The notes beneath the pieces are model-generated. The model ran no database searches. It had not been told where the DNA came from and saw only the letters and a list, made by a program, of their open reading frames with translations. Of a DNA stretch of 64,000 nt, positions 37,892 through 47,088 are shown piece by piece. A program made the position numbers and the translations under genes. The number at the start of each line of letters is the position of its first letter. The first letter of the stretch is position 1. This DNA comes from Rhizobium mongolense subsp. loessense (lineage in GTDB: Bacteria > Pseudomonadota > Alphaproteobacteria > Rhizobiales > Rhizobiaceae), in contig NZ_FMTM01000013.1 in NCBI RefSeq assembly GCF_900099775.1, positions 1 to 64,000 on the forward strand, given 5' to 3'.

Positions 37892-37933
37892 TTAACGAGG
37901 AATAAACGGCGGATACGGTTAATCGAACGTTAA
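37892..37933 (-). promoter_or_regulatory. CtrA-type boxes upstream of bcsN
   Basis: On the minus strand, 37918-37933 reads TTAA, seven bases, TTAAC, an exact CtrA consensus, 111-126 bases before the bcsN ATG. A weaker match on the plus strand lies at 37892-37907 (TTAA-N7-TAAAC). Direct CtrA control of cellulose synthesis would link attachment to the cell cycle; this rests on sequence alone. The rest of the 508-base interval to the divergent operon has no supported gene. Confidence 0.45.
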
Positions 37934-38315
37934 AATCGGGCACCCTTGCGACAGTCAGCCGGCCGCAATGACACAGCAAGTTCCATAAACGCCTTTGCGT
38001 CTTCTCATGGTGCGGCGCGCCTGTTTTGCGCCGCCCGGTGAGATTGATCCTCAGGACTGACCGCGAAGATCTCAGCATTTTCGCCGCCCCGCGCCGCTAC
38101 GGTCCAAAGTTGGTTTGTTATTATTTAGATAAGCTTTCTGTCATATACGGTCGAAAACCCGGTCGTCACACGGCCGCAAGATAGCGCGTTCTGGTAGAGC
38201 TCTGCGTTGACTGCAACGAGGCTCGCTCTAGTTCTGATACGGAACAGGTGTCGGTTCGGCAGGATGTATCGATAACGGACCACGTAAAGCGAGGCGGGTT
38301 AAGGAGGGTGACCCC

Positions 38316-40007
38316 ATGCCGGAAAATCGTGCGAATTGGCCTGAGCCGGCTCCGCAGAAGTCCGAATTCGGCAGCCGCGCCGAGGGGCTGTTTTCGCTGT
38401 GGGATCACGATCTCAGGCTTATCGACTGGTCTGAAATGCTCAAGGAGCGCCTGAACCTTTCTGACGAGGCGCCCATAATTTTGGGGAATGTATACCCCGA
38501 CCTGGCAAATCCCGATCTCGCTGCCCTCGTTCAGCTCGTCGTCAATAGCGGCAAACCGCGGACCATTCGTCTCGGGGCGAGCGAATCCGACCGGCGCAAT
38601 CTGCTATTGTTCCAGGCCAGGGCCGGCCTTGCGATCGTCGAATTTGGCGGCGCTGACAATAATGAGACCGCAAGAGCGCAAGAGCTGGACCGGGCGTTAC
38701 TCCTTCACCAGGCGACCCATGACGTTTTGACCGGGCTTCCCAATCGCCGCCAATTCAGCGACAAACTGGGAAATATTCTCCCAGTTCATGCAAAGGCGGG
38801 CCTTGCACTGATGCAGATCGATCTGGACGATTTCAAACCCGTCAACGATACGCTGGGCCATGGAGCCGGGGATATCGTCCTAAAACTTGCGGCCGAGAGG
38901 ATTCGAAAGGCGCTTGGTAAAGACGAGACCGCCTACCGCCTTGCAGGCGACGAGTTCGCCGTCATACAGATCGCCCGCGAGCAGCCGGATGAAGCCGAAA
39001 GACTAGCAGAATCGCTGATCAGCGAATTTCGCAAGCCCTTCACGGTGGACGGAATTACCGTATTTGTCGGTGCCAGTATCGGCGTTGCAATTGCACCTCG
39101 CGACGGCAATGAGAGCGAGCAGTTGATGAAGGCTGCCGATGTTGCCCTTTATGCCGCCAAGAAGGACGGACGCCGGCGCGCGCGGACCTTTAATCCGAGC
39201 ATGCTGCAGGTGCTGGAACAGCGAGAAGTGTTGAGACGGAGCCTTCGGGTCGCGCTGCAACACCGTGAATTCTTTATCGAATATCAGCCGCTGGTCGATC
39301 GGTCGTTGGCGATAGCCGGCTTCGAAGCACTGCTGCGCTGGCGCCACCCGATCCTCGGAGTGATCTCACCGATCGCTTTTATCCCGATGGCGGAATCAGA
39401 CGGCCTTATGAGCGAAATAGGTCAATGGGTACTGGAAGAGGCGTGCCGGGAGGCTTTGACCTGGCCGGCCCACTATACTCTTGCGGTAAACCTATCTCCC
39501 GCCGAATTTTTAACCCCAGGTCTGACCGACCGAGTGTCCCAAACCCTCGACGTCGTTGGACTGCCCTCGGAGCGCTTGGAGCTCGAGATCACCGAAACCG
39601 TGCTGCTGGAGCGCACGATCAACAATCTTGATACCCTGAACACGCTCAACGTGCTTGGCATCCAGATTTCCCTCGATGACTTCGGGACCGAGTATTCCTC
39701 TTTGAGTTATCTGAAGAACTTCCCCTTCGATAACATCAAGATAGACAAGTACTTTATCAACGACCTGCCTGATGATCAGAAGAGCCAGACCATCGTGCGC
39801 TTCGTCATCGCGATGGCCCATGGGCTTGGCATGCGCGTGACTGCCGAAGGCGTCGAGACGGCCGAACAGGCCGCCTGGCTGCAGGCAGAGGGATGTGACC
39901 GGTTGCAAGGCTATTTCCTGAGCCCTCCTTTGGGGGCCGACATGGTTGATGAATTTATTCGCAAGCACGCTGACACGGGACCCGATAATGATCAGGTCAA
40001 ATCCTGA
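38316..40007 (+). CDS. PAS-like GGDEF-EAL protein, probable c-di-GMP phosphodiesterase
   Basis: The 563-residue soluble protein has an N-terminal PAS-like segment (LFSLWDHDLRLIDWSEML), a GGDEF domain whose motif is AGDEF, and a complete EAL domain (GFEALLRWRHP, NLSPAEF, LEITETVLLE, LDDFGTEYSS, NIKIDKYFI, TAEGVETAEQ). The EAL half should hydrolyse c-di-GMP. The altered GGDEF motif may be weak or serve as a GTP sensor. AAGGAGGG precedes the ATG. It leads the partner-switching operon (34 bases to the next gene) and is divergent from the c-di-GMP-activated cellulose cluster, so it may lower the signal for that pathway. Confidence 0.92.
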   Translation: MPENRANWPEPAPQKSEFGSRAEGLFSLWDHDLRLIDWSEMLKERLNLSDEAPIILGNVYPDLANPDLAALVQLVVNSGKPRTIRLGASESDRRNLLLFQARAGLAIVEFGGADNNETARAQELDRALLLHQATHDVLTGLPNRRQFSDKLGNILPVHAKAGLALMQIDLDDFKPVNDTLGHGAGDIVLKLAAERIRKALGKDETAYRLAGDEFAVIQIAREQPDEAERLAESLISEFRKPFTVDGITVFVGASIGVAIAPRDGNESEQLMKAADVALYAAKKDGRRRARTFNPSMLQVLEQREVLRRSLRVALQHREFFIEYQPLVDRSLAIAGFEALLRWRHPILGVISPIAFIPMAESDGLMSEIGQWVLEEACREALTWPAHYTLAVNLSPAEFLTPGLTDRVSQTLDVVGLPSERLELEITETVLLERTINNLDTLNTLNVLGIQISLDDFGTEYSSLSYLKNFPFDNIKIDKYFINDLPDDQKSQTIVRFVIAMAHGLGMRVTAEGVETAEQAAWLQAEGCDRLQGYFLSPPLGADMVDEFIRKHADTGPDNDQVKS

Positions 40008-40041
40008 AAAGTGAAGCGGCAATTCGCCGAGGAGGTGTCGG

Positions 40042-40557
40042 TTGACGAACCAAGAAGCGGCAATTGGCCCTACATTTGACCAGTTGCTCAGTCTGAAGAT
40101 GGACATGGCGAGCTTTACCGCCGACTGGCTGCATTGCGATCAGTTGTCCAACTATGTCGCTCGAATGGTCAGCCATGACCGTCGCGATCCCGTGCGCCAT
40201 TCCAACCTGCTGTCCTCAGCCCTTAACGAGCTCCTGGAGATGTCGTTTCGCTCAGAGGCGGATGATGGTGACTTCGTATGTAATTTTTATCGCTGTCAGC
40301 AGACCGAGCGCATCGAGCTGATCTTTCCTTGCCCGCCAGAACAGCGACAATTCTACAAGAAGATTGTCCTGGGACTAAAAACCGGCCAGGCCCTTAAAAA
40401 TTATTGCAACTTGATCACCAGCGATGCCGCCTCCGATGGCCAGGCGATCCTGCTTGGCCTGGTTGTGAACTATGACGCGGAAATCCAGATCCGCGATTTT
40501 GGTATCGGCGCACTTGCATTCATTGTGGATCTGCCGCTCGAAAGGCTACTGAATTGA
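40042..40557 (+). CDS. Degenerate HATPase-like partner-switching protein
   Basis: The 171-residue protein starts at TTG 40042 after a strong GAGGAGGTG. It aligns by eye with the HATPase-like protein at 44094: NELLEMSF (62-69) matches that protein's [10 protein letters not shown], and SDGQAILLGLVVNYDAEI (131-148) matches its [19 protein letters not shown]. The second Asn of the N-box is Met and the glycine loop is lost, so ATP binding is doubtful. I infer a pseudokinase that binds a STAS partner without phosphorylating it. It overlaps the STAS-methyltransferase gene by four bases (TTGA). Confidence 0.7.
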   Translation: MTNQEAAIGPTFDQLLSLKMDMASFTADWLHCDQLSNYVARMVSHDRRDPVRHSNLLSSALNELLEMSFRSEADDGDFVCNFYRCQQTERIELIFPCPPEQRQFYKKIVLGLKTGQALKNYCNLITSDAASDGQAILLGLVVNYDAEIQIRDFGIGALAFIVDLPLERLLN

Positions 40558-41732
40558 CTGCACAAAGTCCTTCGCCTGTCTTTACAGCGCAATTCAACAT
40601 CAACGATCAGGAATTCTCCCTCGCTGGCGTGCTTCGCCCTCATTCCACGGCTGAAATTGCCGACGATCTCTTGTTGCTGCGAAATGGAATCGAGACCGTC
40701 AGCGGTGTTTTATACGTCAATCTAAAGCGCGTTACGCATATGAACAGCACGGCATTTCGTGCCTTGACGCGGGTTTTGGTCGATGCTTCGCGTTCAAGGC
40801 CCGAAATCAAATTCGTGGTCGTCGCATCAAGCGTTGTCGCCTGGGCGGCACGGATGTTCCGGCATTTGAGCGATCTATCGCCGAACATTGCGATCGAGAT
40901 CTACGACTCGGCTTTTTATCCCGGCCAGACATTCGTTGAAAACCAAAGCTTCATTCCAATCCTCAGAACGCAGACGAAGATGACGTGGCGGCATGAGCGA
41001 GAGATATTGCCGCGCCATGGGCTTCGCAACGGCATGGTGATTGCCGACATCTGTTGCGGCATTGGCGATTTCGCGATGCTGGTCAGAAAGGAGTTCGGCC
41101 CAGCAAGGATCGTTGCGCTAGATCATTCCTCGCCAAGCCTCGACTATGCCCGTGATGTTGCCGAAAGGTTCGATGTCCGCGATATTGAATACACCTACGG
41201 CGATGCATCGCAGATGCTGTTTGAAAGCGACCAGTTCGATTTCGTGACCTGCCGGCACTCGTTGCAAATCTTCGATCGCCCCGAAATGCTGCTCAGGGAG
41301 CTCTATCGGATCTGCAAACCTGGCGGCCGGGTTTACATCACCAACGAGAAAAACTCCCATTGCCTCGGAGAACCGCGCGCCGACAGCATCCAATGGACCT
41401 ATAACGAGGTTGCCAAGCTCTTCAGTTATTTCGACATGGACGTCGAAATGGGACCAAAGAACTTGCGTCTTTTGCTGGATGCGGGCTTCGAGGCGGTGAA
41501 AATGGAAAGCTTCATGGTCACCAACCTCGACGGCGATCCCCAGGAGTTCGCAGACGTCATCGCGGCATGGCGAGATGTCTACGCAGGCGAAATGTCTGTC
41601 CGTAGAGGCGATTCGGCGGAATTCATCGAACGTTTCAGACAAGGATTCGCCGACCATATCTTTGCGGCGCTTCATCCAAAGGGCTACGCCGGCTGGCCCA
41701 TTTGGGCAGCGTCCGGGCGAAAGCCGCTATGA
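40554..41732 (+). CDS. STAS domain fused to a SAM-dependent methyltransferase
   Basis: The 392-residue protein combines an anti-sigma-antagonist-like STAS domain (about 1-125) and a class I methyltransferase (about 145-300). The STAS segment VNLKRVTHMNSTAFRALTRV places Ser65/Thr66 where SpoIIAA-type proteins are phosphorylated. The methyltransferase shows motif I (ADICCGIGDFAM, 164-175), an acidic motif II end (VALDHSS) and the post-I region FDFVTCRHSLQIFDRPE. A phospho-switch could therefore gate a methylation reaction; the substrate is unknown. The start is TTG 40554, inside the stop of the previous gene; the stop overlaps the PP2C gene by four bases. Confidence 0.85.
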   Translation: MTAQSPSPVFTAQFNINDQEFSLAGVLRPHSTAEIADDLLLLRNGIETVSGVLYVNLKRVTHMNSTAFRALTRVLVDASRSRPEIKFVVVASSVVAWAARMFRHLSDLSPNIAIEIYDSAFYPGQTFVENQSFIPILRTQTKMTWRHEREILPRHGLRNGMVIADICCGIGDFAMLVRKEFGPARIVALDHSSPSLDYARDVAERFDVRDIEYTYGDASQMLFESDQFDFVTCRHSLQIFDRPEMLLRELYRICKPGGRVYITNEKNSHCLGEPRADSIQWTYNEVAKLFSYFDMDVEMGPKNLRLLLDAGFEAVKMESFMVTNLDGDPQEFADVIAAWRDVYAGEMSVRRGDSAEFIERFRQGFADHIFAALHPKGYAGWPIWAASGRKPL

Positions 41733-44089
41733 TGACCGCGCCGATCAGGAAGCCAAGCCTCGGTTTGCGCTCTTTTCGCGCGAAATTCATGATCGTTGTC
41801 GGTGGGGCGGTCCTATTTGACCTGCTTGTCAGCGGCGGTCTCGCCCTTTGGAATGTCCAGCGACTTTCTCGGGATGCGACGGCCGAAGTGGGTCACGGCC
41901 TTGAACGGGCAAGCCAAGACTATATCCGCTCGTATACCGATTCCACCGCCGCGCAGGTTGGCTTGCTTCTCCATCAGGTCCATTCCGACGTCAAGGCGTT
42001 GACAGGCGTGCTTCAGGGTCAGATCGATCAACCAACGAGGAACGGAGAGATTGGAGCCGCCATGGCAAGGGCAGCTCCAGGTGCGGTGACCGTAAGATTC
42101 GACCCCAAAGGTCAATGGGCGCAGAACCTTCCAGGGGCGCCGTCGGTCGTCAGCGTATGGGGCTACCTCCTGGACAAGGATCGCCATCCGCTGCCGCAGG
42201 TGCAGACCGATATCGAGACGAGTGCGGTCCTTGATCTTGTCGCCCCCGACCTCCTGAAAAACGGTGCATCGAAGCTGCAGATGTACTATATCGGGCCGAA
42301 AGAGCGCCCGATCTTCAGGACGGCACCTTATACAGATCAAGCACAGACGTTCGATCGGCTTTATCCCGGTCACAACAGCGCAGACTTTTGGGATTTCTTC
42401 TTTCCCGGTCTTTATGAATCCTGGCAGAAATGGGCAAGCGACCCTTCCTTGCGGCCGGTACCTGACAATATCACCCAGACCGCTCCCTATACCGACGCAA
42501 TCACGGGAAAACTGATCGTCAGCTTCTTCCATCCGCTTTGGACTGCCGATCGGCGTAGCGTGGCGGGGGCTGCCGGAGCAGACATCACGCTTGACCAGCT
42601 CGCCGAAATTGTCGAGCGCGTGAAGGTCGCCGAAAGCGGCTTTGGCTTTCTAACCATGTCGGACGGCAACGTCGTTGCAATCAACCCTGCCGGGGAAAAA
42701 ATTATCGGTCTTCGCTCGGCGAGCGACGCCACGAACAAGGGCGTGACCGGCCTTGACCGCTCTTTACGCAACAGTTCGCAAAAGGAGGTCGCCTCACTCC
42801 CGCTTGATGCCGATGGCGTCATAAGGCACATTTCGCTGAAGGAGAACGGCGAAGACGTTCCTTATCTTGTCGTTACAAAACAGCTAAACGCAACCAATCT
42901 TTGGATAAACGGACCGGTTCAGCGCGAGGTCATGTCGCTCGGCATCGTTGTCCCCGAGCGTGAAATCTATGCCTCCCTCACTGCCGCCAGGGATCAAATA
43001 TCGCGGGCAACCAACCGAATTCTGATTTATCAGATCCTCGCGGTTCTCGTGTCGATGCTCGTCGTCACGGGGGCGGTCTTTGCGGCGTCAAAGCGTATTA
43101 CAAGCGGGATCAGTGCACTGGCGGGTGCCGCCAAGCGCATACAGGCAAAGGATTATTCTGTCAGAGTCGATATACCCACCAAGGACGAAGTTGGCGAGGC
43201 TGGTCACGCGTTCAACCGCATGGCCGAGGAGATCAGCTTCCATACCGAAAATCTCGAGAACCTGGTTGCTGAGCGCACGCAGGAAATTGAGGCGGCCAAA
43301 GAAGAAATCTCGATCCTGAACGGCCAGTTGACGAGCGAGAACCTGCGCCTCGGTGCCGAACTGGATGTGGCTCGGCAGATTCAGCTTATGGTGCTGCCAC
43401 GGGCGAAAGAGCTTGCGGCCATCGAGCAGTTGGAGATTGCCGCCTATATGCGCCCCGCCGACGAGGTCGGCGGCGACTACTACGACATCCTGCAAAACGG
43501 AGATCACCTGAAGATAGGCATCGGCGACGTGACCGGTCACGGCCTCGAAAGCGGTGTTTTGATGCTTATGGTGCAGTCCGTCGCCCGCGCGCTGCAGGAA
43601 GCCGGCGAAACGAATCCCTCAAGGTTCCTCAGTTACCTCAACCGCACGATCTACAAGAACATCGAGCGCACGAAAACCGACAAGCACGTCACGCTGTCAT
43701 TTCTGGACTATGATGGCGAGCGATTGACGATTTCGGGCCAGCATGAGGATCTGATCGTCATTCGTCATTCCGGTGCGGTCGAACGGATCGACACCAGCGA
43801 CCTCGGCCTACCAGTGGGACTTGAATCTGATATATCGTCTTTCATCGATACCCGCGAAATACCCTTTCACAAGGGCGATTTGATTGTTCTTCATACCGAT
43901 GGCGTCACCGAGGCTGAAAATCCCGAAGGAGAACTGTACGGCATCGAGCGGCTTTGCGAAAACGCCCGCCGCCTGCACGGTCAAACAGCTGAGCAGGTGA
44001 TGAACGGCATTCTCGAAAGCCTCATGGCCTATATCGGAACGCAAAAGATACATGATGACATTACGCTCGTCGTAGTGCGGCACAGGTGA
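41729..44089 (+). CDS. Membrane PP2C (SpoIIE/RsbU-type) phosphatase with dCache and HAMP
   Basis: The 786-residue receptor has a membrane segment (about 20-41), a large extracellular dCache-like sensor (45-430), a second membrane segment (430-452), a HAMP domain and coiled coil (to about 540), and a PP2C/SpoIIE domain. Metal-binding residues are present: DEVGGDYYD (near 577-585), GDVTGHG (near 599), LHTDGVTEAE (near 721) and HDDITLVVV (near 775). It should dephosphorylate the STAS proteins of this operon when its ligand is sensed. ATG 41729 overlaps the previous stop in an ATGA junction; an adjacent ATG 41732 is equivalent. Confidence 0.92.
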   Translation: MMTAPIRKPSLGLRSFRAKFMIVVGGAVLFDLLVSGGLALWNVQRLSRDATAEVGHGLERASQDYIRSYTDSTAAQVGLLLHQVHSDVKALTGVLQGQIDQPTRNGEIGAAMARAAPGAVTVRFDPKGQWAQNLPGAPSVVSVWGYLLDKDRHPLPQVQTDIETSAVLDLVAPDLLKNGASKLQMYYIGPKERPIFRTAPYTDQAQTFDRLYPGHNSADFWDFFFPGLYESWQKWASDPSLRPVPDNITQTAPYTDAITGKLIVSFFHPLWTADRRSVAGAAGADITLDQLAEIVERVKVAESGFGFLTMSDGNVVAINPAGEKIIGLRSASDATNKGVTGLDRSLRNSSQKEVASLPLDADGVIRHISLKENGEDVPYLVVTKQLNATNLWINGPVQREVMSLGIVVPEREIYASLTAARDQISRATNRILIYQILAVLVSMLVVTGAVFAASKRITSGISALAGAAKRIQAKDYSVRVDIPTKDEVGEAGHAFNRMAEEISFHTENLENLVAERTQEIEAAKEEISILNGQLTSENLRLGAELDVARQIQLMVLPRAKELAAIEQLEIAAYMRPADEVGGDYYDILQNGDHLKIGIGDVTGHGLESGVLMLMVQSVARALQEAGETNPSRFLSYLNRTIYKNIERTKTDKHVTLSFLDYDGERLTISGQHEDLIVIRHSGAVERIDTSDLGLPVGLESDISSFIDTREIPFHKGDLIVLHTDGVTEAENPEGELYGIERLCENARRLHGQTAEQVMNGILESLMAYIGTQKIHDDITLVVVRHR

Positions 44090-44093
44090 TGAC

Positions 44094-44648
44094 ATGACAA
44101 CGGTCCTTTATGGCCAAGAGCATCTCGCTTCGTTTGACGCGACGCACGCCGTTCAGCTGCGGCTGCTCGATGGCCCGCTTGAACTTGCCTGGAAACACTC
44201 CAGTATGACGTCGGATTTCATCGCCGAGATGATGGCGCTCCGATTTCGACCTTCGAAGCGGCGCTATAATCAGGTCCGACAGGATATCGGCTACCTGACG
44301 AACGAACTGATCGAAAACGCCATCAAGTTTCGTGCTCCAGGCGAGATCGCGATCGAAGCCATGGCGGAAGACGACAACTTTAAGATGAGGATATCGAATT
44401 TTATCGACAGGCAGACGGCAGCCAGGTTCCAGCGGTTGCTGTCGAGCATAACGCAAGGAGACCCGAGCGATCTTCTCATCCAGCAGATCGAGGCGAGCGC
44501 TAAAACGGCCGGCAGCGGTTCCGGATTAGGATTGCTGACCTTGATGAGCGACTACAAGGCAGACCTGGCTTGGCTCTTCGAGGAGGACCGCCCCCACAAC
44601 CGCGCAAAACTTGAAACATACGCCGCAATGCCAATTTCACCGTCATGA
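44094..44648 (+). CDS. HATPase-like anti-sigma-type kinase (slr1658-like)
   Basis: The 184-residue protein has the histidine-kinase-type ATP fold used by SpoIIAB/RsbW-like serine kinases: N-box [14 protein letters not shown] (Glu71, Asn75) and glycine box GSGSGLGLL (140-148). Proteins of this type, named after cyanobacterial slr1658, occur beside STAS proteins. It is the probable kinase that phosphorylates the STAS protein encoded next and perhaps the STAS-methyltransferase. It starts four bases after the PP2C gene ends and overlaps the next gene by four bases. Confidence 0.8.
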   Translation: MTTVLYGQEHLASFDATHAVQLRLLDGPLELAWKHSSMTSDFIAEMMALRFRPSKRRYNQVRQDIGYLTNELIENAIKFRAPGEIAIEAMAEDDNFKMRISNFIDRQTAARFQRLLSSITQGDPSDLLIQQIEASAKTAGSGSGLGLLTLMSDYKADLAWLFEEDRPHNRAKLETYAAMPISPS

Positions 44649-45004
44649 ACCGCGAGAAAAGTGCTATGGAAATCAGAGAAGAAGCGTTCCGCGTCTGGTC
44701 CGAGGGCGGTACCGTTTATTTTGACGGAACCATGCGGCTGGCAGGCCCGGATGCCTACGCACCCATTCATGCTTTGGCCATGAAAGCGCTCGAAGAGGGG
44801 GCCGGTAAGGCCACTTTCGACGTGACCGGACTTCAATTCTTGAACTCGTCAGGTATAAACCTGCTTGCCAAATTGACGATCGAGGCTCGCAACCACCCGG
44901 ACATTCATTTGACCGTACGCGGTTCTTCCCAAGTCCCGTGGCAGATCAAATCATTGCCCAACCTCAAGAAGTTGCATCCAGGCGTGGATCTGCGGCTGAC
45001 CTGA
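44645..45004 (+). CDS. STAS-domain anti-sigma-antagonist-like protein (slr1659-like)
   Basis: The 119-residue protein is a single STAS domain: [16 protein letters not shown], then [20 protein letters not shown]. Ser68/Ser69 lie at the usual phosphorylation site (NSSG in place of the common DSSG). It would be phosphorylated by the upstream kinase-like protein and reactivated by the PP2C receptor. ATG 44645 sits in the ATGA overlap; an in-frame ATG 21 bases later is possible. It is the last gene of the operon; the following 250 bases show no gene. Confidence 0.82.
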   Translation: MNREKSAMEIREEAFRVWSEGGTVYFDGTMRLAGPDAYAPIHALAMKALEEGAGKATFDVTGLQFLNSSGINLLAKLTIEARNHPDIHLTVRGSSQVPWQIKSLPNLKKLHPGVDLRLT

Positions 45005-45254
45005 CATGTGTGCATCAGACCTATTCGACGCCCCGAGTGATCGATGGATACTCGCCTTCACCGTGCGGCTTGCTTAGCTGCGTTCATTCGGCGCTGTCGG
45101 GCAAGACAGATGCAAGCTCTGGCCTTGGCAAAGGCTGGAGCAACCATGTCATCACGGTGGCGACGAGGTGATGCCCCTTCAGAACGGTTCTGATGGCCAA
45201 TTCGGGTGAAGTCGTGTTGGCTATCTGACAGATTTCGCCGCTATATCGGCAGGA

Positions 45255-46133
45255 TTAGCGTCCGCCGAAGCCGGAGCCGATGGTGATGCCCCGATAGATC
45301 ACCTTCTGCAGCACGATGGCCAGGACGATGCCTGGCAGCATTGAGATCGCTGCGCCGGCCATGATGTAGTTCCACGAGGTCCCTTGCTGTGTCTGGAACA
45401 AAGTGAGCCCCAGCGGCAGCGTGGCTTTTTCCATGCCGTTGGTGACGATCAGCGGCCACAGAAAACTATTCCACTGCCCCATGAAGGCGAAAAGCGCGAG
45501 CAGGCCGATGGCCGGCATGGCTAGCGGAACGATGATCGTAACCAGGATACGCAGTCGCGACGCCCCGTCGATCATCGCCGCCTCGTCGAGATCCTTGGGA
45601 ATGGCGAGGAAGAACTGCCGCAGCAAAAACGTGCCGAAGGAGCCGAAAGCCACCGGCAGGATCATGCCATGGTAGGTGTTGACCCAGCCGAGCTTGCTGA
45701 CCACCAGGAAGAGCGGGATGACCAGCATGACCTGCGGGATCATTAGCGTGCCGAGATAAGCAAGCAGCAGACCCTCCCGGCCAGGAAATTTCAGTCGGGC
45801 GAACGCGTAGGCGGAAAGACACGATACAGCAATCACGATCGCCGTGACGCCGCTGGCGACTACGAAGGAATTGAACAAGAAGGTACCAAACGGCAGGGAA
45901 ACCAGGGCTTCGACGAAGGTTCCCCATTGATATTCCTGCGGCAGGATGCGGACCGGCACGGCCAGCACTTCCGCATTGGAGCGCACCGCGTTCGATACCA
46001 TCCAGAAGAACGGAAAGAGGAAAAGCAAAGCGATCAGCGAAAGCGCTGCGTAACTGATGGCCGTGCCAATGCGCCGCAAGGGTCTGTTGCGCAATACAGA
46101 ATGCGAATGCAACGGATCCTGCCTAATCGTCAT
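45255..46133 (-). CDS. Sugar ABC transporter permease (MalG-like)
   Basis: The 292-residue inner-membrane permease has six segments and the EAA loop EAAMIDGASRLRILVTIIVP that docks the ATPase. With the neighbouring permease it forms the channel of a CUT1-type importer. It overlaps the upstream permease gene by 11 bases. No ATP-binding gene follows; 250 bases of empty sequence separate it from the partner-switching operon. Confidence 0.92.
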   Translation of the reverse strand: MTIRQDPLHSHSVLRNRPLRRIGTAISYAALSLIALLFLFPFFWMVSNAVRSNAEVLAVPVRILPQEYQWGTFVEALVSLPFGTFLFNSFVVASGVTAIVIAVSCLSAYAFARLKFPGREGLLLAYLGTLMIPQVMLVIPLFLVVSKLGWVNTYHGMILPVAFGSFGTFLLRQFFLAIPKDLDEAAMIDGASRLRILVTIIVPLAMPAIGLLALFAFMGQWNSFLWPLIVTNGMEKATLPLGLTLFQTQQGTSWNYIMAGAAISMLPGIVLAIVLQKVIYRGITIGSGFGGR

Positions 46134-47061
46134 AGTGCACCCATTTGCGCTGCATGCGGAACTGCAGGATGGTCAAGGCCATGATCATGATGAACATCAC
46201 CCAGGCCAACGCCGAGGCATAGCCCATCTGGAAGTTGGCAAAACCCTTCTGGTAGATGGCAAAGCCGAGCGTGGCCGTCGCCGAACCCGGGCCGCCGCGA
46301 GTCATCGCATAGATCTCGTCGAACACCTGCAGCGAGGTGATGGCCGTCATCACGGTGGCGAAGAAGATCGTCGGCGAGATCAGTGGCAGGCGGACACGCC
46401 AGAAACGCTGCCAGGCGTTGGCACCGTCGATCGTCGCAGCCTCCAGATAGTGTTTCGGCACAAGGTCGAGTGCGGCGTTGAACATTACGACATTGTAGCC
46501 GACATTCGCCCACAGAGTGACGAGCACGATCGCCTGCATGGCCCAGGTGGTGCTGAGCAGGAAATTCGGAAGGCCGAGACCAACGGTGCGGACGAGGCTG
46601 TCGGCCAGCCCATCAGGCGTGAAAATGAGCAACCACACCACCGACGCCGCAATCGTGGGTGTGAAGGTCGGCAGGAAGAAGATGACCCGGAAGATCGCCT
46701 TGCCGAACTTCAGGCTCGATATCCAGACGGCAAGCGACAGCGAGACGATGATGTTCAGCGTCAGGTACTCGACAGCGAAGAATAAAGTGTTGCGCAATAC
46801 GGTGTAAAAAGCCGGATCGACGGTGAAGAGGCGTACGTAATTCTGGAGACCGGCGAAGGACGGCGTCGAAATCAATTGCCAGTTCGTGAAGCTGAGCGCC
46901 AGCGACGCCAAGATCGGCAAGGCCATGAAGGCCATGAAGCCCAGGAAGCTTGGCAGCAGGAATAGCATGGCCGTCTGCGTATCTGGCGTGAGAAAGCGCC
47001 GCGGCAGGGCGCGCTGTACGGGTACTTCGGCGAGGACGCTTTCCGACACATCTTCCTCCAT
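46123..47061 (-). CDS. Sugar ABC transporter permease (MalF/UgpA-like)
   Basis: The 312-residue inner-membrane permease has six segments, the CUT1 N-terminal pattern MLFLLPSFLGFMAFMALPIL and the EAA loop EAATIDGANAWQRFWRVRLP. It partners with the MalG-like permease downstream. ATG 47061 is preferred to a TTG nine bases earlier. It lies 27 bases after the binding-protein gene, within one operon. Confidence 0.92.
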   Translation of the reverse strand: MEEDVSESVLAEVPVQRALPRRFLTPDTQTAMLFLLPSFLGFMAFMALPILASLALSFTNWQLISTPSFAGLQNYVRLFTVDPAFYTVLRNTLFFAVEYLTLNIIVSLSLAVWISSLKFGKAIFRVIFFLPTFTPTIAASVVWLLIFTPDGLADSLVRTVGLGLPNFLLSTTWAMQAIVLVTLWANVGYNVVMFNAALDLVPKHYLEAATIDGANAWQRFWRVRLPLISPTIFFATVMTAITSLQVFDEIYAMTRGGPGSATATLGFAIYQKGFANFQMGYASALAWVMFIMIMALTILQFRMQRKWVHYDD

Positions 47062-47088
47062 GCGCGGCAATTCCTGCCACAGCGAGAG

